6,420 nucleotides of DNA from Friedmanniella sp. (GTDB lineage Bacteria; Actinomycetota; Actinomycetes; Propionibacteriales; Propionibacteriaceae). Below the pieces are notes generated by a model, which worked only from the letters and a program-made list of their open reading frames with translations, was not told the origin of the DNA and did no database searches. Positions 1 through 6,001 of this stretch are shown piece by piece; the stretch's first letter is position 1; every line of letters starts with the position of its first letter. A program made the translations under genes and the position numbers. Location: positions 1-6,420 of the forward strand of contig JAOPXW010000237.1 of assembly GCA_025964935.1 (NCBI GenBank), read 5' to 3'.

Positions 1-321
1 CGGGGCCAGGATCGCGACCCCGGCGGAGTTGACCAAGACGTCGACGCGGCCGGTCAGGGCGAGCACCGCCGCCACCGCCGACCGCACCGACTCCGGTGAG
101 GTCACGTCGACCTCGTACGCCGCCGCGCCGCCCCCGAGGCCCGCCGCCACCGCCTGGGCCGCCTCCAGGTTGCGGTCCAGGATCACCACCCGGGCGCCCG
201 AGCGGGCGTACAGGGTGGCGACGGCGGTGCCGATGCCGGAGGCACCTCCGGTGACCACGGCGACCGTGCCGTCCAGGTTGACGGACAGGCTGGAGATGTC
301 GGTGACGGGCGGTGTGAGCAT
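1..321 (-). CDS. Short-chain dehydrogenase/reductase (SDR), N-terminal part
   Basis: The first 107 residues of a classical SDR are present; the rest lies beyond the left edge. The Rossmann fold shows the cofactor glycine motif TGGASGIG (residues 24-31), an Asp at the end of the second strand (VVILDRN, D49), VDVT at 71-74 and NSAG at 98-101. In this family an acidic residue at the position of D49 usually means NAD(H) rather than NADP(H). The catalytic Ser/Tyr/Lys lie in the missing part. The ATG at 319-321 is chosen because it sits 7 nt after GAGGA (329-333) and leaves the usual short N-terminus before strand 1. It follows the binding-protein gene by 38 nt, so it is probably the first catabolic enzyme of the transporter operon, oxidising the imported sugar or polyol. 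Actinobacterial polyol dehydrogenases such as the GolD/DthD type are attractive relatives, but that is inference. SDR family is near certain; substrate unknown. Confidence 0.92.
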   Translation of the reverse strand, partial: MLTPPVTDISSLSVNLDGTVAVVTGGASGIGTAVATLYARSGARVVILDRNLEAAQAVAAGLGGGAAAYEVDVTSPESVRSAVAAVLALTGRVDVLVNSAGVAILAP

Positions 322-359
322 GCGGAGGTCCTCTCGAGTCGGGCGGCGGCGGGTGGGAG

Positions 360-1427
360 CTACTTCTTCTGACCGGTGATGCCCTCGTAGGCGATGTTGC
401 CGGTCTTGAGGTTGTCGCTGGTCAGCGTGGGCAGGTTGGACAGGAACGCGGCCCGGTCGGTGACGACGTGCTGCATGGCGACGTCCACGTTGTCCTTGGT
501 GATCTTGGGCATCAGGTAGACCGGCGCGGTGTTCACCTGCTCCTTCTTGGCGATGGCCGCGGCCACGGCCAGACCGGCCGACAGCTCCACGGTGCCGTTC
601 TGCAGCATGGTGCCGATGAAGTCACCGGACTGCACCGCCTTCAGGCCGTCCTCGATGCCGTCGATGCCGACGATCGGGACCGTCAGCTTGGACTCCTTGA
701 GCGCCTGCAGCGAGCCGAGGCCCATGTCGTCGTTCTGGGCGACCACACCGTCGATCTTGTCGCCGTACGCGGAGACCCAGTTCTTCATCTTGTTGACGGC
801 TTCGTCGCGCTTCCAGTTGGCGGTGTCCTTGGCCAGCACCTTGATGTCGGGGTACTTGCCCAGGACGTTCTCGATGCCCTTCTGGCGGTCGATCTCGCCG
901 GACTGGCCGAGCGGACCCTTCAGGACGACGATGTTGCCCTTGCCGCCGAGCTTGTCGGCCATCATCTGCATCTCCTCCTCGCCGGCCTTCACGTCGTCGG
1001 GCTGCACGTTGCCGCTGATGTCGGTGCTGGAGAGCGCGGCGTTCACCGGGATGATCGGGACCCCGGCGGCCTTGGCCGCGGCGATCTGGGGCTGCAGCGA
1101 GTCGGCCTGCACGGGCACGACGACGATGGCGTCGACCTTCGCGTTGATGTACTGGTCCATCTGGTTGGCCTGGGTGTTGACGTCGAGGTTGGCGGCGTTC
1201 CACAGCAGGTCGATGTTGTTGGCCTTGGCGTAGGCGTCCATCCCCTCCTTGCCGGCGGTGATGAAGGAGCTCATGTCGTAGACCGTGACCCCGATCCGGA
1301 GCTTGCCGGACCCACCGCTCGCGGCGGACCCGCTCTGGGCGGTGGTGTCACCCGCGCCACAGGCGGCGACGGTCAAGGTGAGGGCGGCCGTGGCGAGGAC
1401 GGCGACGCAGCGGTGCAGTCGGTTCAT
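360..1427 (-). CDS. Sugar/polyol ABC transporter substrate-binding lipoprotein (RbsB-like)
   Basis: This 355-residue protein captures the sugar or polyol outside the membrane and delivers it to the permease. It starts with a lipoprotein signal: basic MNRLHR, a hydrophobic stretch, and lipobox VAAC with the acylated Cys at 23, followed by a Gly/Ser-rich linker to about residue 40. The rest is a type I periplasmic-binding fold (Peripla_BP_4/RbsB family). From memory of E. coli ribose-binding protein, R181, N232 (AQNDDM), D256 (VGIDG) and Q276 match its ligand residues R141, N190, D215 and Q235, whereas the ribose Asp-Arg pair (ITLDR) is replaced by N129-A130, so ribose is unlikely. The ATG has AAGGAG (1436-1441) 8 nt upstream. 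Unusually for a tight operon, 136 nt separate it from the permease; that gap holds a hairpin and a C-rich leader. Erythritol, threitol, xylitol or similar ligands are possible but unproven. Confidence 0.93.
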   Translation of the reverse strand: MNRLHRCVAVLATAALTLTVAACGAGDTTAQSGSAASGGSGKLRIGVTVYDMSSFITAGKEGMDAYAKANNIDLLWNAANLDVNTQANQMDQYINAKVDAIVVVPVQADSLQPQIAAAKAAGVPIIPVNAALSSTDISGNVQPDDVKAGEEEMQMMADKLGGKGNIVVLKGPLGQSGEIDRQKGIENVLGKYPDIKVLAKDTANWKRDEAVNKMKNWVSAYGDKIDGVVAQNDDMGLGSLQALKESKLTVPIVGIDGIEDGLKAVQSGDFIGTMLQNGTVELSAGLAVAAAIAKKEQVNTAPVYLMPKITKDNVDVAMQHVVTDRAAFLSNLPTLTSDNLKTGNIAYEGITGQKK

Positions 1428-1435
1428 GGGTCGTG

Positions 1436-1441
1436 CTCCTT
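1436..1441 (-). promoter_or_regulatory. Ribosome binding site of the substrate-binding protein gene
   Basis: AAGGAG on the minus strand lies 8 nt before the ATG at 1427. It is the best Shine-Dalgarno match in the operon, which fits the need for more binding protein than permease. Confidence 0.8.
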
Positions 1442-1450
1442 GGGTTGGGC

Positions 1451-1501
1451 GGTGCGGTTTGGCTGTGCGATTGGACGGGTGCGGTGGTGCGGTGGTGCGG
1501 G
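1451..1501 (-). repeat. Four copies of 8-bp GGTGCGGT, three in tandem, in the leader
   Basis: The plus strand carries GGTGCGGT at 1451-1458, 1478-1485 and 1486-1493, and a copy with one last-base change at 1494-1501; the last three are head to tail. In the operon mRNA they read ACCGCACC. They lie in the untranslated stretch between permease and binding-protein genes and give a C-rich RNA with little secondary structure. The repeats may be slippage products of GC-rich DNA or a binding surface for a protein or Rho; the sequence alone cannot say which. Confidence 0.8.
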
Positions 1502-1527
1502 GTGAAGCGGAGGGACGACGGCAGAGG

Positions 1528-1557
1528 GGCCGCGGCGTGCCTCGAGCCGCCGCGGCC
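1528..1557 (-). promoter_or_regulatory. Intercistronic hairpin after the permease gene
   Basis: GGCCGCGGCG (1528-1537) and CGCCGCGGCC (1548-1557) are perfect inverted copies, giving a 10-bp all-G/C stem with a 10-nt loop (1538-1547). It begins 6 nt after the permease stop codon. In the direction of operon transcription no run of U follows it, so it is not a typical intrinsic terminator. Position and strength suggest a barrier to 3' exonucleases or to read-through between the membrane genes and the binding-protein gene. The stem is directly visible; the role is inferred. Confidence 0.7.
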
Positions 1558-1563
1558 GCACGG

Positions 1564-2598
1564 TCACTGACGGCGGCGGGAGGTCCAGACGTCGACGGCG
1601 ACCGCGAAGACGATCAGGACCCCCTTGATGACGTCCTGGAAGTAGGAGGGGACCAGCAGGATGTCGAGCCCGTTGTTCAGGGTCTGGATCAGGATCAGAC
1701 CCAGGGCGGTGCCCCAGACCGAGCCGCGGCCACCCATCAGGCTGGCCCCGCCGATGACGACGGCGGCGATGGCGTCGAGCTCGTAGCCCTGGCCGAGGTT
1801 GGGCGGGCCGGAGATGACCCGGGAGGCCAGCATCACCCCGGAGAGACCGGCGAGCACCCCGGAGATGGCGTACACGCTGAACAGGATGCGCCGGGCGTTG
1901 ACCCCGGCGATCTCCGCGGCGGCCCGGTTGCCGCCGACGGCGTAGACGCGCATCCCGTACGCCGTCCGGCGCATCACCACGGCCAGCGCGATGATGCCGA
2001 TGATCATCACGATCACCGGGATCTGCAGACCGCCGATGGTCTTGTTGGCGATGTTGCCGAACTCGGCCGGGAGTCCGTTGATGGGCGCACCGCCGCCGAT
2101 GGCGTACGCGACCCCGGACCCGGCGGTCAGCATGCCCAGGGTGGCGATGAAGGGCGGCACGTTGACCACCGAGACGAAGAAGCCGTTGATCGCCCCGGCC
2201 GCCAGCCCCACCACGAGCGCGGTGAGCACGGTCATCCAGACCTGGCCGGGGTTGTTCTTGGCCACCAGGGCCGCACTCATGGCCGACATGGCGATCACGC
2301 TGCCGACCGAGAGGTCGATCCCGCCGGTCAGGATCACGATGGTCTGACCCAGCGCGATCAAGGCGAACGGAGCCGCCGCGATCAGGATCGTGGTCAGGTT
2401 GTCCAGGCTGGAGAAGCGCAGGCTGCGGTAGCTGAAGTAGCAGATGACCAGCACCACCACGATGAACATGGCGTTGCGCAGCGCGAGCGCCCCCCACCAG
2501 GCGCGGGAGAAGCGGCGTACGGGCTCGCCGGTCACCGGGGACGGGGTCACGTCGGCGGCCGCGTCGTCCGCGGTCGCGACCTGGGTCGTGTTGGTCAC
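1564..2598 (-). CDS. Sugar/polyol ABC transporter permease (RbsC-like)
   Basis: This 344-residue integral membrane protein forms the translocation pore of the CUT2-type importer, probably as a homodimer. A cytoplasmic N-terminus of about 40 residues rich in Thr, Ala and Asp precedes the first membrane helix (about 43-57). Family hallmarks are [10 protein letters not shown] (91-100), [10 protein letters not shown] (147-156), [16 protein letters not shown] (222-237), the cytoplasmic loop expected to contact the ATPase, and [20 protein letters not shown] (271-290). Hydrophobic helices continue to about residue 336, and the tail ends in RRRQ. Length is normal for the BPD_transp_2 family. The start is GTG, sharing four bases (GTGA) with the ATPase stop, with GAGGA (2605-2609) 6 nt upstream; such overlap implies translational coupling and equal subunit amounts. 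Family assignment is secure; substrate is not determined. Confidence 0.95.
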   Translation of the reverse strand: MTNTTQVATADDAAADVTPSPVTGEPVRRFSRAWWGALALRNAMFIVVVLVICYFSYRSLRFSSLDNLTTILIAAAPFALIALGQTIVILTGGIDLSVGSVIAMSAMSAALVAKNNPGQVWMTVLTALVVGLAAGAINGFFVSVVNVPPFIATLGMLTAGSGVAYAIGGGAPINGLPAEFGNIANKTIGGLQIPVIVMIIGIIALAVVMRRTAYGMRVYAVGGNRAAAEIAGVNARRILFSVYAISGVLAGLSGVMLASRVISGPPNLGQGYELDAIAAVVIGGASLMGGRGSVWGTALGLILIQTLNNGLDILLVPSYFQDVIKGVLIVFAVAVDVWTSRRRQ

Positions 2599-4250
2599 TG
2601 GTCGTCCTCAGAGGGTCGGGAGGTGGCGGCGCCGGCGGTGGCCGGCGCAGAGCGGTCAGGAGCAGGGCGTACAGGAGCAGGGCGTACAGGAGCAGGGGCG
2701 TCGTGAGCGGCTGAGGCCGGGGCGGCGGAGCCCCGGGCAGCGGCGTGCCCCGGGTCGGGCAGACCGGCGGCCAGGGAGAAGATGCGGGCCTGGACGTCGT
2801 CGCGCTGGAGGTCGTCGGTGCCGAGCTCCCCGACCACGGCCCCGGCGCGCATCACCAGCGCCCGGTGGGCCAGGCCCAGGATCTCCGGCATGTCGGAGGA
2901 GGCCATCACCACCGCGACCCCGGAGGCGGCCAGGTCGGTGATGATGCGGTAGATCTCGGAGCGGGCGCCCACGTCGACCCCGCGGGTCGGCTCGTCCAGC
3001 AGCAGCACCTTGACGTCGCCGGTCAGCCACCGGGCCAGCACCACCTTCTGCTGGTTGCCGCCGGACAGCGTCCCGACCGACTGGCCGAGGTTGCGGGAGC
3101 GCAGCCGGACCGACTTCATCGCCTTCTCGATCTTGGTGGAGCGGCTCCGACCGCGGAGCCAGCCCGAGACGCTGAACTGGCGCAGCTGGGGCAGGGTGGC
3201 GTTGTCCAGCACGCTCATCCCCAGCACGGCGCCGGAGCCCTTGCGGTCCTCGGGGACCAGGGCCATCCCGGAGCGGATGGCCTCGATCGGCCGGGCCCGG
3301 GGGACGTCCCGGCCGCGGATGGCCACGGTGCCGGCGGTGCTGTGCCGGACCCCGAAGAGGGCCTCGATCAGCTCGGTCCGGCCGGCCCCGACCAGCCCGG
3401 CGAGACCGAGGATCTCCCCGGCGTGCACCGTCAGGTCGACCGGGGCTGAGGCCCCGACGACGTGCAGCCCGGACACACTCAGGACGGGCTCGGTGCCGGG
3501 GGTGCCCCGGTCGGGGAACAGGGTGCCCAGCTCGCGGCCGATCATGGCGGTGACGATGTCGGTGTCGGAGGCCTTGCCGATGGGCTCGTCGAGGACCAGG
3601 TTGCCGTCGCGGAGCACGACGACCCGGTCGGCGAGGGCGCGGATCTCCTCCATCTTGTGGGTCGTGTAGACCATGGCCACGCCCTGCTCGCGCAGGCGGT
3701 TGACCACGCCGTACAGGCCCTCGACCTCGCGCTCGGAGATGGCCGAGCTGGGCTCGTCGAGCAGCAGCACCTTGGCCCCGGTCCGGGACGCCTTGACGAT
3801 CTCCACGATCTGCTGGAGCCCGACCGGGAGGCTGGCCATCCGGGCCGTGACGGGGATGTCGACGTCGAAGACGTTGAGCGCCTGCCGGGCCTGGCGGATC
3901 ATCTCGGAGCGGCGGAGCAGCCCGAACCGGCGGACCTCCTTGCCCACGAAGAGGTTCTCGTAGACGGTGAGGTCGGGGATGGAGGCCAGCTCCTGGGGCA
4001 CGATGGCCACCCCCGAGCGGTGGGCCTCGGCGGTGCTGCCGGCCCGCAGCTCGGTGCCGTCGACGCGTACGGTGCCGCTGTCGGCCCGGTACTGGCCGGA
4101 GGCGATCTTCATCAGGGTCGACTTGCCGGCCCCGTTCTCGCCGGCCAGGGCGGTGACGGTCCCGTGCTCCAGGGTCAGGGTGACCCCCTTGAGCACGGGG
4201 ATGCCCCCGAAGCCCATCGTCAGGTCCTCGCACTCCAGTACGCCGGCCAC
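2595..4250 (-). CDS. Sugar/polyol ABC transporter ATP-binding protein (RbsA-like, two domains)
   Basis: This ATPase (551 residues from the GTG at 4250) powers the importer and carries two fused nucleotide-binding domains. Domain 1 has Walker A GENGAGKS (37-44), Q86, Walker B VLLLDEP (161-167) and H198, but a degenerate signature LPVGLQQ (141-147). Domain 2 has a degenerate Walker A, GLVGAGRTE (285-293), with R291 instead of Lys, a good signature LSGGNQQ (395-401), Walker B VLLLDEP (415-421), and D453 where the switch His would be. This complementary pattern is normal for the RbsA/MglA/XylG family and implies one fully competent ATP site. After about residue 497 comes an unusual Ala/Pro-rich tail of about 54 residues containing a 5-residue repeat. 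GTG is preferred over TTG at 4262 because GGGAGG (4255-4260) lies just before it and overlaps the TTG-initiated codons; its 4-nt spacer is short. It is the first gene of the operon. Confidence 0.94.
   Translation of the reverse strand: MAGVLECEDLTMGFGGIPVLKGVTLTLEHGTVTALAGENGAGKSTLMKIASGQYRADSGTVRVDGTELRAGSTAEAHRSGVAIVPQELASIPDLTVYENLFVGKEVRRFGLLRRSEMIRQARQALNVFDVDIPVTARMASLPVGLQQIVEIVKASRTGAKVLLLDEPSSAISEREVEGLYGVVNRLREQGVAMVYTTHKMEEIRALADRVVVLRDGNLVLDEPIGKASDTDIVTAMIGRELGTLFPDRGTPGTEPVLSVSGLHVVGASAPVDLTVHAGEILGLAGLVGAGRTELIEALFGVRHSTAGTVAIRGRDVPRARPIEAIRSGMALVPEDRKGSGAVLGMSVLDNATLPQLRQFSVSGWLRGRSRSTKIEKAMKSVRLRSRNLGQSVGTLSGGNQQKVVLARWLTGDVKVLLLDEPTRGVDVGARSEIYRIITDLAASGVAVVMASSDMPEILGLAHRALVMRAGAVVGELGTDDLQRDDVQARIFSLAAGLPDPGHAAARGSAAPASAAHDAPAPVRPAPVRPAPDRSAPATAGAATSRPSEDDQ
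2605..2609 (-). promoter_or_regulatory. Ribosome binding site of the permease gene
   Basis: GAGGA on the minus strand lies inside the last codons of the ATPase gene, 6 nt before the overlapping GTG start at 2598. It supports that start and the coupling of the two reading frames. Confidence 0.65.
2658..2697 (-). repeat. 15-bp tandem repeat inside the ATPase C-terminal tail
   Basis: The 15-bp unit AGGAGCAGGGCGTAC (plus strand) occurs at 2658-2672 and 2673-2687, followed by a 10-bp partial copy at 2688-2697. Because 15 is a multiple of three, it encodes in-frame copies of a 5-residue unit, seen as APVRPAPVRPAP at about residues 520-531. Gain or loss of a unit would change tail length without a frameshift. 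Confidence 0.9.
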
Positions 4251-4254
4251 TTTG

Positions 4255-4260
4255 CCTCCC
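4255..4260 (-). promoter_or_regulatory. Ribosome binding site deciding the ATPase start
   Basis: GGGAGG on the minus strand lies 4 nt before the GTG at 4250. The alternative TTG at 4260-4262 would include this motif in its own coding sequence and has no purine-rich site upstream. The spacer is shorter than ideal, so the choice is likely but not certain. Confidence 0.6.
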
Positions 4261-4286
4261 AAGAGAAAGCCGTTGCGTTCACCAAG

Positions 4287-4327
4287 TGCTCATTTGTCGC
4301 CTGCTGGCGAAGTTTGCTGCTCGTTTG
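4287..4327. promoter_or_regulatory. Candidate operator: 10-bp direct repeat with 31-bp period
   Basis: TGCTCATTTG (4287-4296) and TGCTCGTTTG (4318-4327) match at 9 of 10 bases and start 31 bp apart, close to three helical turns, so they present the same DNA face. The first copy is also the right half of an imperfect inverted repeat, CAAGTGCTCATTTG (4283-4296). A weaker copy, TGCTCACATG (4380-4389, 8 of 10), starts 62 bp further on and covers the regulator start codon. Both strong copies lie just downstream of the predicted operon promoter, where a bound repressor could block transcription. The divergent SorC-type regulator is the obvious binder. Repeats are seen; function is inferred. Confidence 0.5.
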
Positions 4328-4341
4328 ACGGCTCCTGGGGA

Positions 4342-4370
4342 ACACTAGTCACACCTGAGCGCTCGGTCAA
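4342..4370 (-). promoter_or_regulatory. Predicted sigma-70-like promoter of the transporter operon
   Basis: On the minus strand, TTGACC (4365-4370) and TAGTGT (4342-4347) form a -35/-10 pair with a 17-nt spacer; the -10 fits the actinobacterial TANNNT pattern. Transcription would begin near 4335, leaving a leader of about 85 nt before the GTG at 4250. The perfect palindrome GAGCGCTC (4357-4364) lies in the spacer and may be part of its control. It is the best-matching promoter I found on that strand in this gap. Confidence 0.6.
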
Positions 4371-4374
4371 CGTC

Positions 4375-4380
4375 TATGCT
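4375..4380 (+). promoter_or_regulatory. -10 element for a probable leaderless regulator transcript
   Basis: TATGCT fits TANNNT and ends 6 nt before the ATG at 4387, so transcription would start at or next to the start codon. No purine-rich ribosome binding site precedes that ATG, which also fits a leaderless mRNA, common in actinobacteria. No convincing -35 is visible at 17-18 nt. Confidence 0.55.
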
Positions 4381-4386
4381 GCTCAC

Positions 4387-5382
4387 ATGAGCGACCCGGG
4401 GCCCAGCTCGCCCGAGGCTGGAGCGACCACGTCCCCGGCCCCGGTCGCGGTGCCCGCCCCGGTCGACGACCAGCTGCTGATGGCGGTGATCGCCCAGCGC
4501 TACTACTTCGACCACATGACCAAGGTGGACATCGGCCGCGAGCTCGGGGTCTCCCGGTTCAAGATCAGCCGGCTGCTGGAGCAGGCCGTGGCCACCGGGC
4601 TGGTCAGGATCCAGATCAACCCACCGGACTCGCTGAACGCCCAGCTCTCGCTGCGGCTGAGGGAGCGGTTCGGTCTCGAGCGCGCCCTGGTCGCCGCGAC
4701 GCCGGACACCCGACCCCAGGCCGTACGGGACGCCCTCGGCAAGGCCGCCGCCACCCTGCTCAGCGACATCGTCACCCCCGACGACGTGCTCGGGGTGAGC
4801 TCGGGGCGCACCATCGACGCGGTGGCCCGGCACCTGACCCGGCTGGCGGGCTGCGAGGTCATCCAGCTGACCGGGATGAGCGGCAGCCTGGACGACAACC
4901 CGGTGGAGGTGCTCCGCCGGGTCGCCGTGCTGTCGGGGGGCCAGGCCCGCTCCATCTACGCCCCGCTGACCGTGGCCACCAGCGAGGCGGCCGCCGCCCT
5001 CAAGACCGACCCGAGCATCGCCGAGGCCCTCGGACGCTTCCGCTCGATCACGATCGCGCTGATCGCCATCGGCTCCTGGCAGCCGCCCGAGTCCCGTTTC
5101 CACGACGCCATCTCGCCGCGGGACCGGGAGCGGCTGCTGGCCCTGGACGTGATGGCCGACGTGGCCGGCGTGCTCTTCGACAGCGCGGGCCGGGCGGTGA
5201 CCGAGTTCGACGACCGGGTGCTGGGGGTGCCGCTGAGCGAGCTGCGGATGGTCCGGGAGCGGATCGTGGTCGGCGGCGGGGAACGCAAGACCGGGGCCAT
5301 CCTGGCCGCCCTCCGGGCCGGGGTGGTGACCACCCTGATCACCGACGAGGTGGTCGCCCAGGGGCTGCTGAGCCACCCCTAG
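4387..5382 (+). CDS. SorC/DeoR-type sugar-binding transcriptional regulator
   Basis: This 331-residue regulator probably represses or activates the divergent transporter operon according to the imported sugar or its phosphorylated product. After an Ala/Pro-rich N-terminus (1-26) comes a winged helix-turn-helix at about 28-77; the recognition region MTKVDIGRELGVSRFKISRLL (44-64) is typical of SorC proteins. The remainder is the SorC effector domain (Sugar-bind), related to sugar-phosphate isomerase-like folds, with GVSSGRTI (136-143), LTGMSG (161-166), AIGSW (227-231) and the C-terminal stretch GGGERKTGAI...LITD (296-320). Length is normal. The ATG at 4387 is chosen because upstream codons in this frame run into the divergent intergenic region, and a -10 element is spaced for a leaderless start. 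Family members include CggR, EryD and SorC. Its target is inferred from the divergent arrangement. Confidence 0.92.
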   Translation: MSDPGPSSPEAGATTSPAPVAVPAPVDDQLLMAVIAQRYYFDHMTKVDIGRELGVSRFKISRLLEQAVATGLVRIQINPPDSLNAQLSLRLRERFGLERALVAATPDTRPQAVRDALGKAAATLLSDIVTPDDVLGVSSGRTIDAVARHLTRLAGCEVIQLTGMSGSLDDNPVEVLRRVAVLSGGQARSIYAPLTVATSEAAAALKTDPSIAEALGRFRSITIALIAIGSWQPPESRFHDAISPRDRERLLALDVMADVAGVLFDSAGRAVTEFDDRVLGVPLSELRMVRERIVVGGGERKTGAILAALRAGVVTTLITDEVVAQGLLSHP

Positions 5383-5385
5383 GCT
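5380..5385 (+). promoter_or_regulatory. Possible -10 element of the TMEM175 gene, containing the upstream stop codon
   Basis: TAGGCT fits TANNNT and ends 6 nt before the ATG at 5392, the same spacing as the -10 of the preceding gene. Its first three bases are the regulator's TAG stop. No ribosome binding site precedes the ATG, and no good -35 is visible. Read-through from the regulator gene is the alternative way of expressing this gene. Confidence 0.4.
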
Positions 5386-5391
5386 GCCGCC

Positions 5392-5985
5392 ATGCGCACG
5401 AACCGGCTCGAGGCCTTCAGTGACGGCGTCCTGGCCATCATCATCACGATCATGGTGCTCGAGCTGAAGGTGCCGGAGGAGCCGACGCTGCACGCTCTCG
5501 GCGACTCCTTCACCGGCCTGCTCACCTACCTGCTCAGCTTCGTCTACATCGGCATCTACTGGAACAACCACCATCACATGTTCAAGCTGACCCGGAGGGT
5601 CACGGGGACGGTGCTCTGGGCCAACCTGCACCTGCTCTTCTGGCTCTCGCTCTTCCCCTTCACCACCGCGTGGATGGACGAGAGCGGCTTCGCCCGCACC
5701 CCGGTGGTCGTGTACGGGCTCGATCTGCTGCTGGCGGCGGTCGCCTACTACCTGCTGCAGCAGGCCATCATGGCCACCGAGGGGGAGCCGCCGCTGCTGC
5801 GGAACGCGCTCGGCTCGGACCTCAAGGGCCGGCTGTCCCCGGTGATCGTGCTCACGGGGATCGCGCTGGCCTTCGTCGACCCCCGCCTGTCGCTGGTCCC
5901 CTTCGTCTTCCTGGCCCTCATCTGGCTGGTCCCCGACCGGCGCCTGGAGCGCTACCTGGCCGCGCACCACCTCGACGACGAGTGA
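5392..5985 (+). CDS. TMEM175-family (DUF1211) membrane protein, probable potassium channel subunit
   Basis: This 197-residue protein has about six membrane helices (roughly 9-26, 38-58, 73-95, 103-126, 147-163, 165-181). The diagnostic motif is at the N-terminus: R5, then FSDGVLAIIITIMVLE (9-24), the FSD signature of TMEM175 proteins, whose first helix lines the pore. YWNNHHHMF (56-64) after helix 2 is also typical of DUF1211. Bacterial members have one six-helix repeat and assemble as tetramers; characterised ones conduct potassium using a hydrophobic constriction rather than a TVGYG filter. Activity of this protein is inferred. The ATG lies 9 nt after the regulator stop with no ribosome binding site, so a leaderless transcript is likely. 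No functional tie to sugar uptake is evident; adjacency may be accidental. The next gene converges on it with 16 nt between stops. Confidence 0.92.
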   Translation: MRTNRLEAFSDGVLAIIITIMVLELKVPEEPTLHALGDSFTGLLTYLLSFVYIGIYWNNHHHMFKLTRRVTGTVLWANLHLLFWLSLFPFTTAWMDESGFARTPVVVYGLDLLLAAVAYYLLQQAIMATEGEPPLLRNALGSDLKGRLSPVIVLTGIALAFVDPRLSLVPFVFLALIWLVPDRRLERYLAAHHLDDE

Positions 5986-6001
5986 GCCCGGTCCGGCCGA
6001 C

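Noticed and set aside
29..379. Plus-strand frame of 116 codons at the left edge
   Set aside because: It is antisense to the SDR, whose TGGASGIG and NSAG motifs are unambiguous.
468..1505. Long plus-strand open frame of 345 codons opposite the binding-protein gene
   Set aside because: It is antisense to a gene with clear lipobox and family motifs. Its product is rich in His, Gly, Leu and Asp with no recognisable domain, as expected from a GC-rich shadow frame.
1285..2706. Long plus-strand open frame of 473 codons opposite the permease
   Set aside because: The composition (His, Asp, Gly, Arg rich) is that of an antisense shadow and it lies opposite the well-supported permease.
2656..4233. Minus-strand frame of 525 codons overlapping the ATPase
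   Set aside because: It is the +1 shadow of the ATPase, Arg/Gly/Pro-rich with no motif.
4325..4353. TTGACG at 4325-4330 as a -35 for the regulator
   Set aside because: No TANNNT-like hexamer follows at 16-18 nt, whereas TATGCT at 4375 is better placed.
3967..4386. Upstream in-frame extension of the regulator
   Set aside because: It runs antisense through the ATPase gene and the divergent promoter; the ATG at 4387 gives a normal-length protein.
4345..5970. Minus-strand frame of 541 codons opposite the regulator and channel genes
   Set aside because: It spans two convincing genes of the other strand and its product is Gly/Gln/Asp-rich low-complexity sequence.
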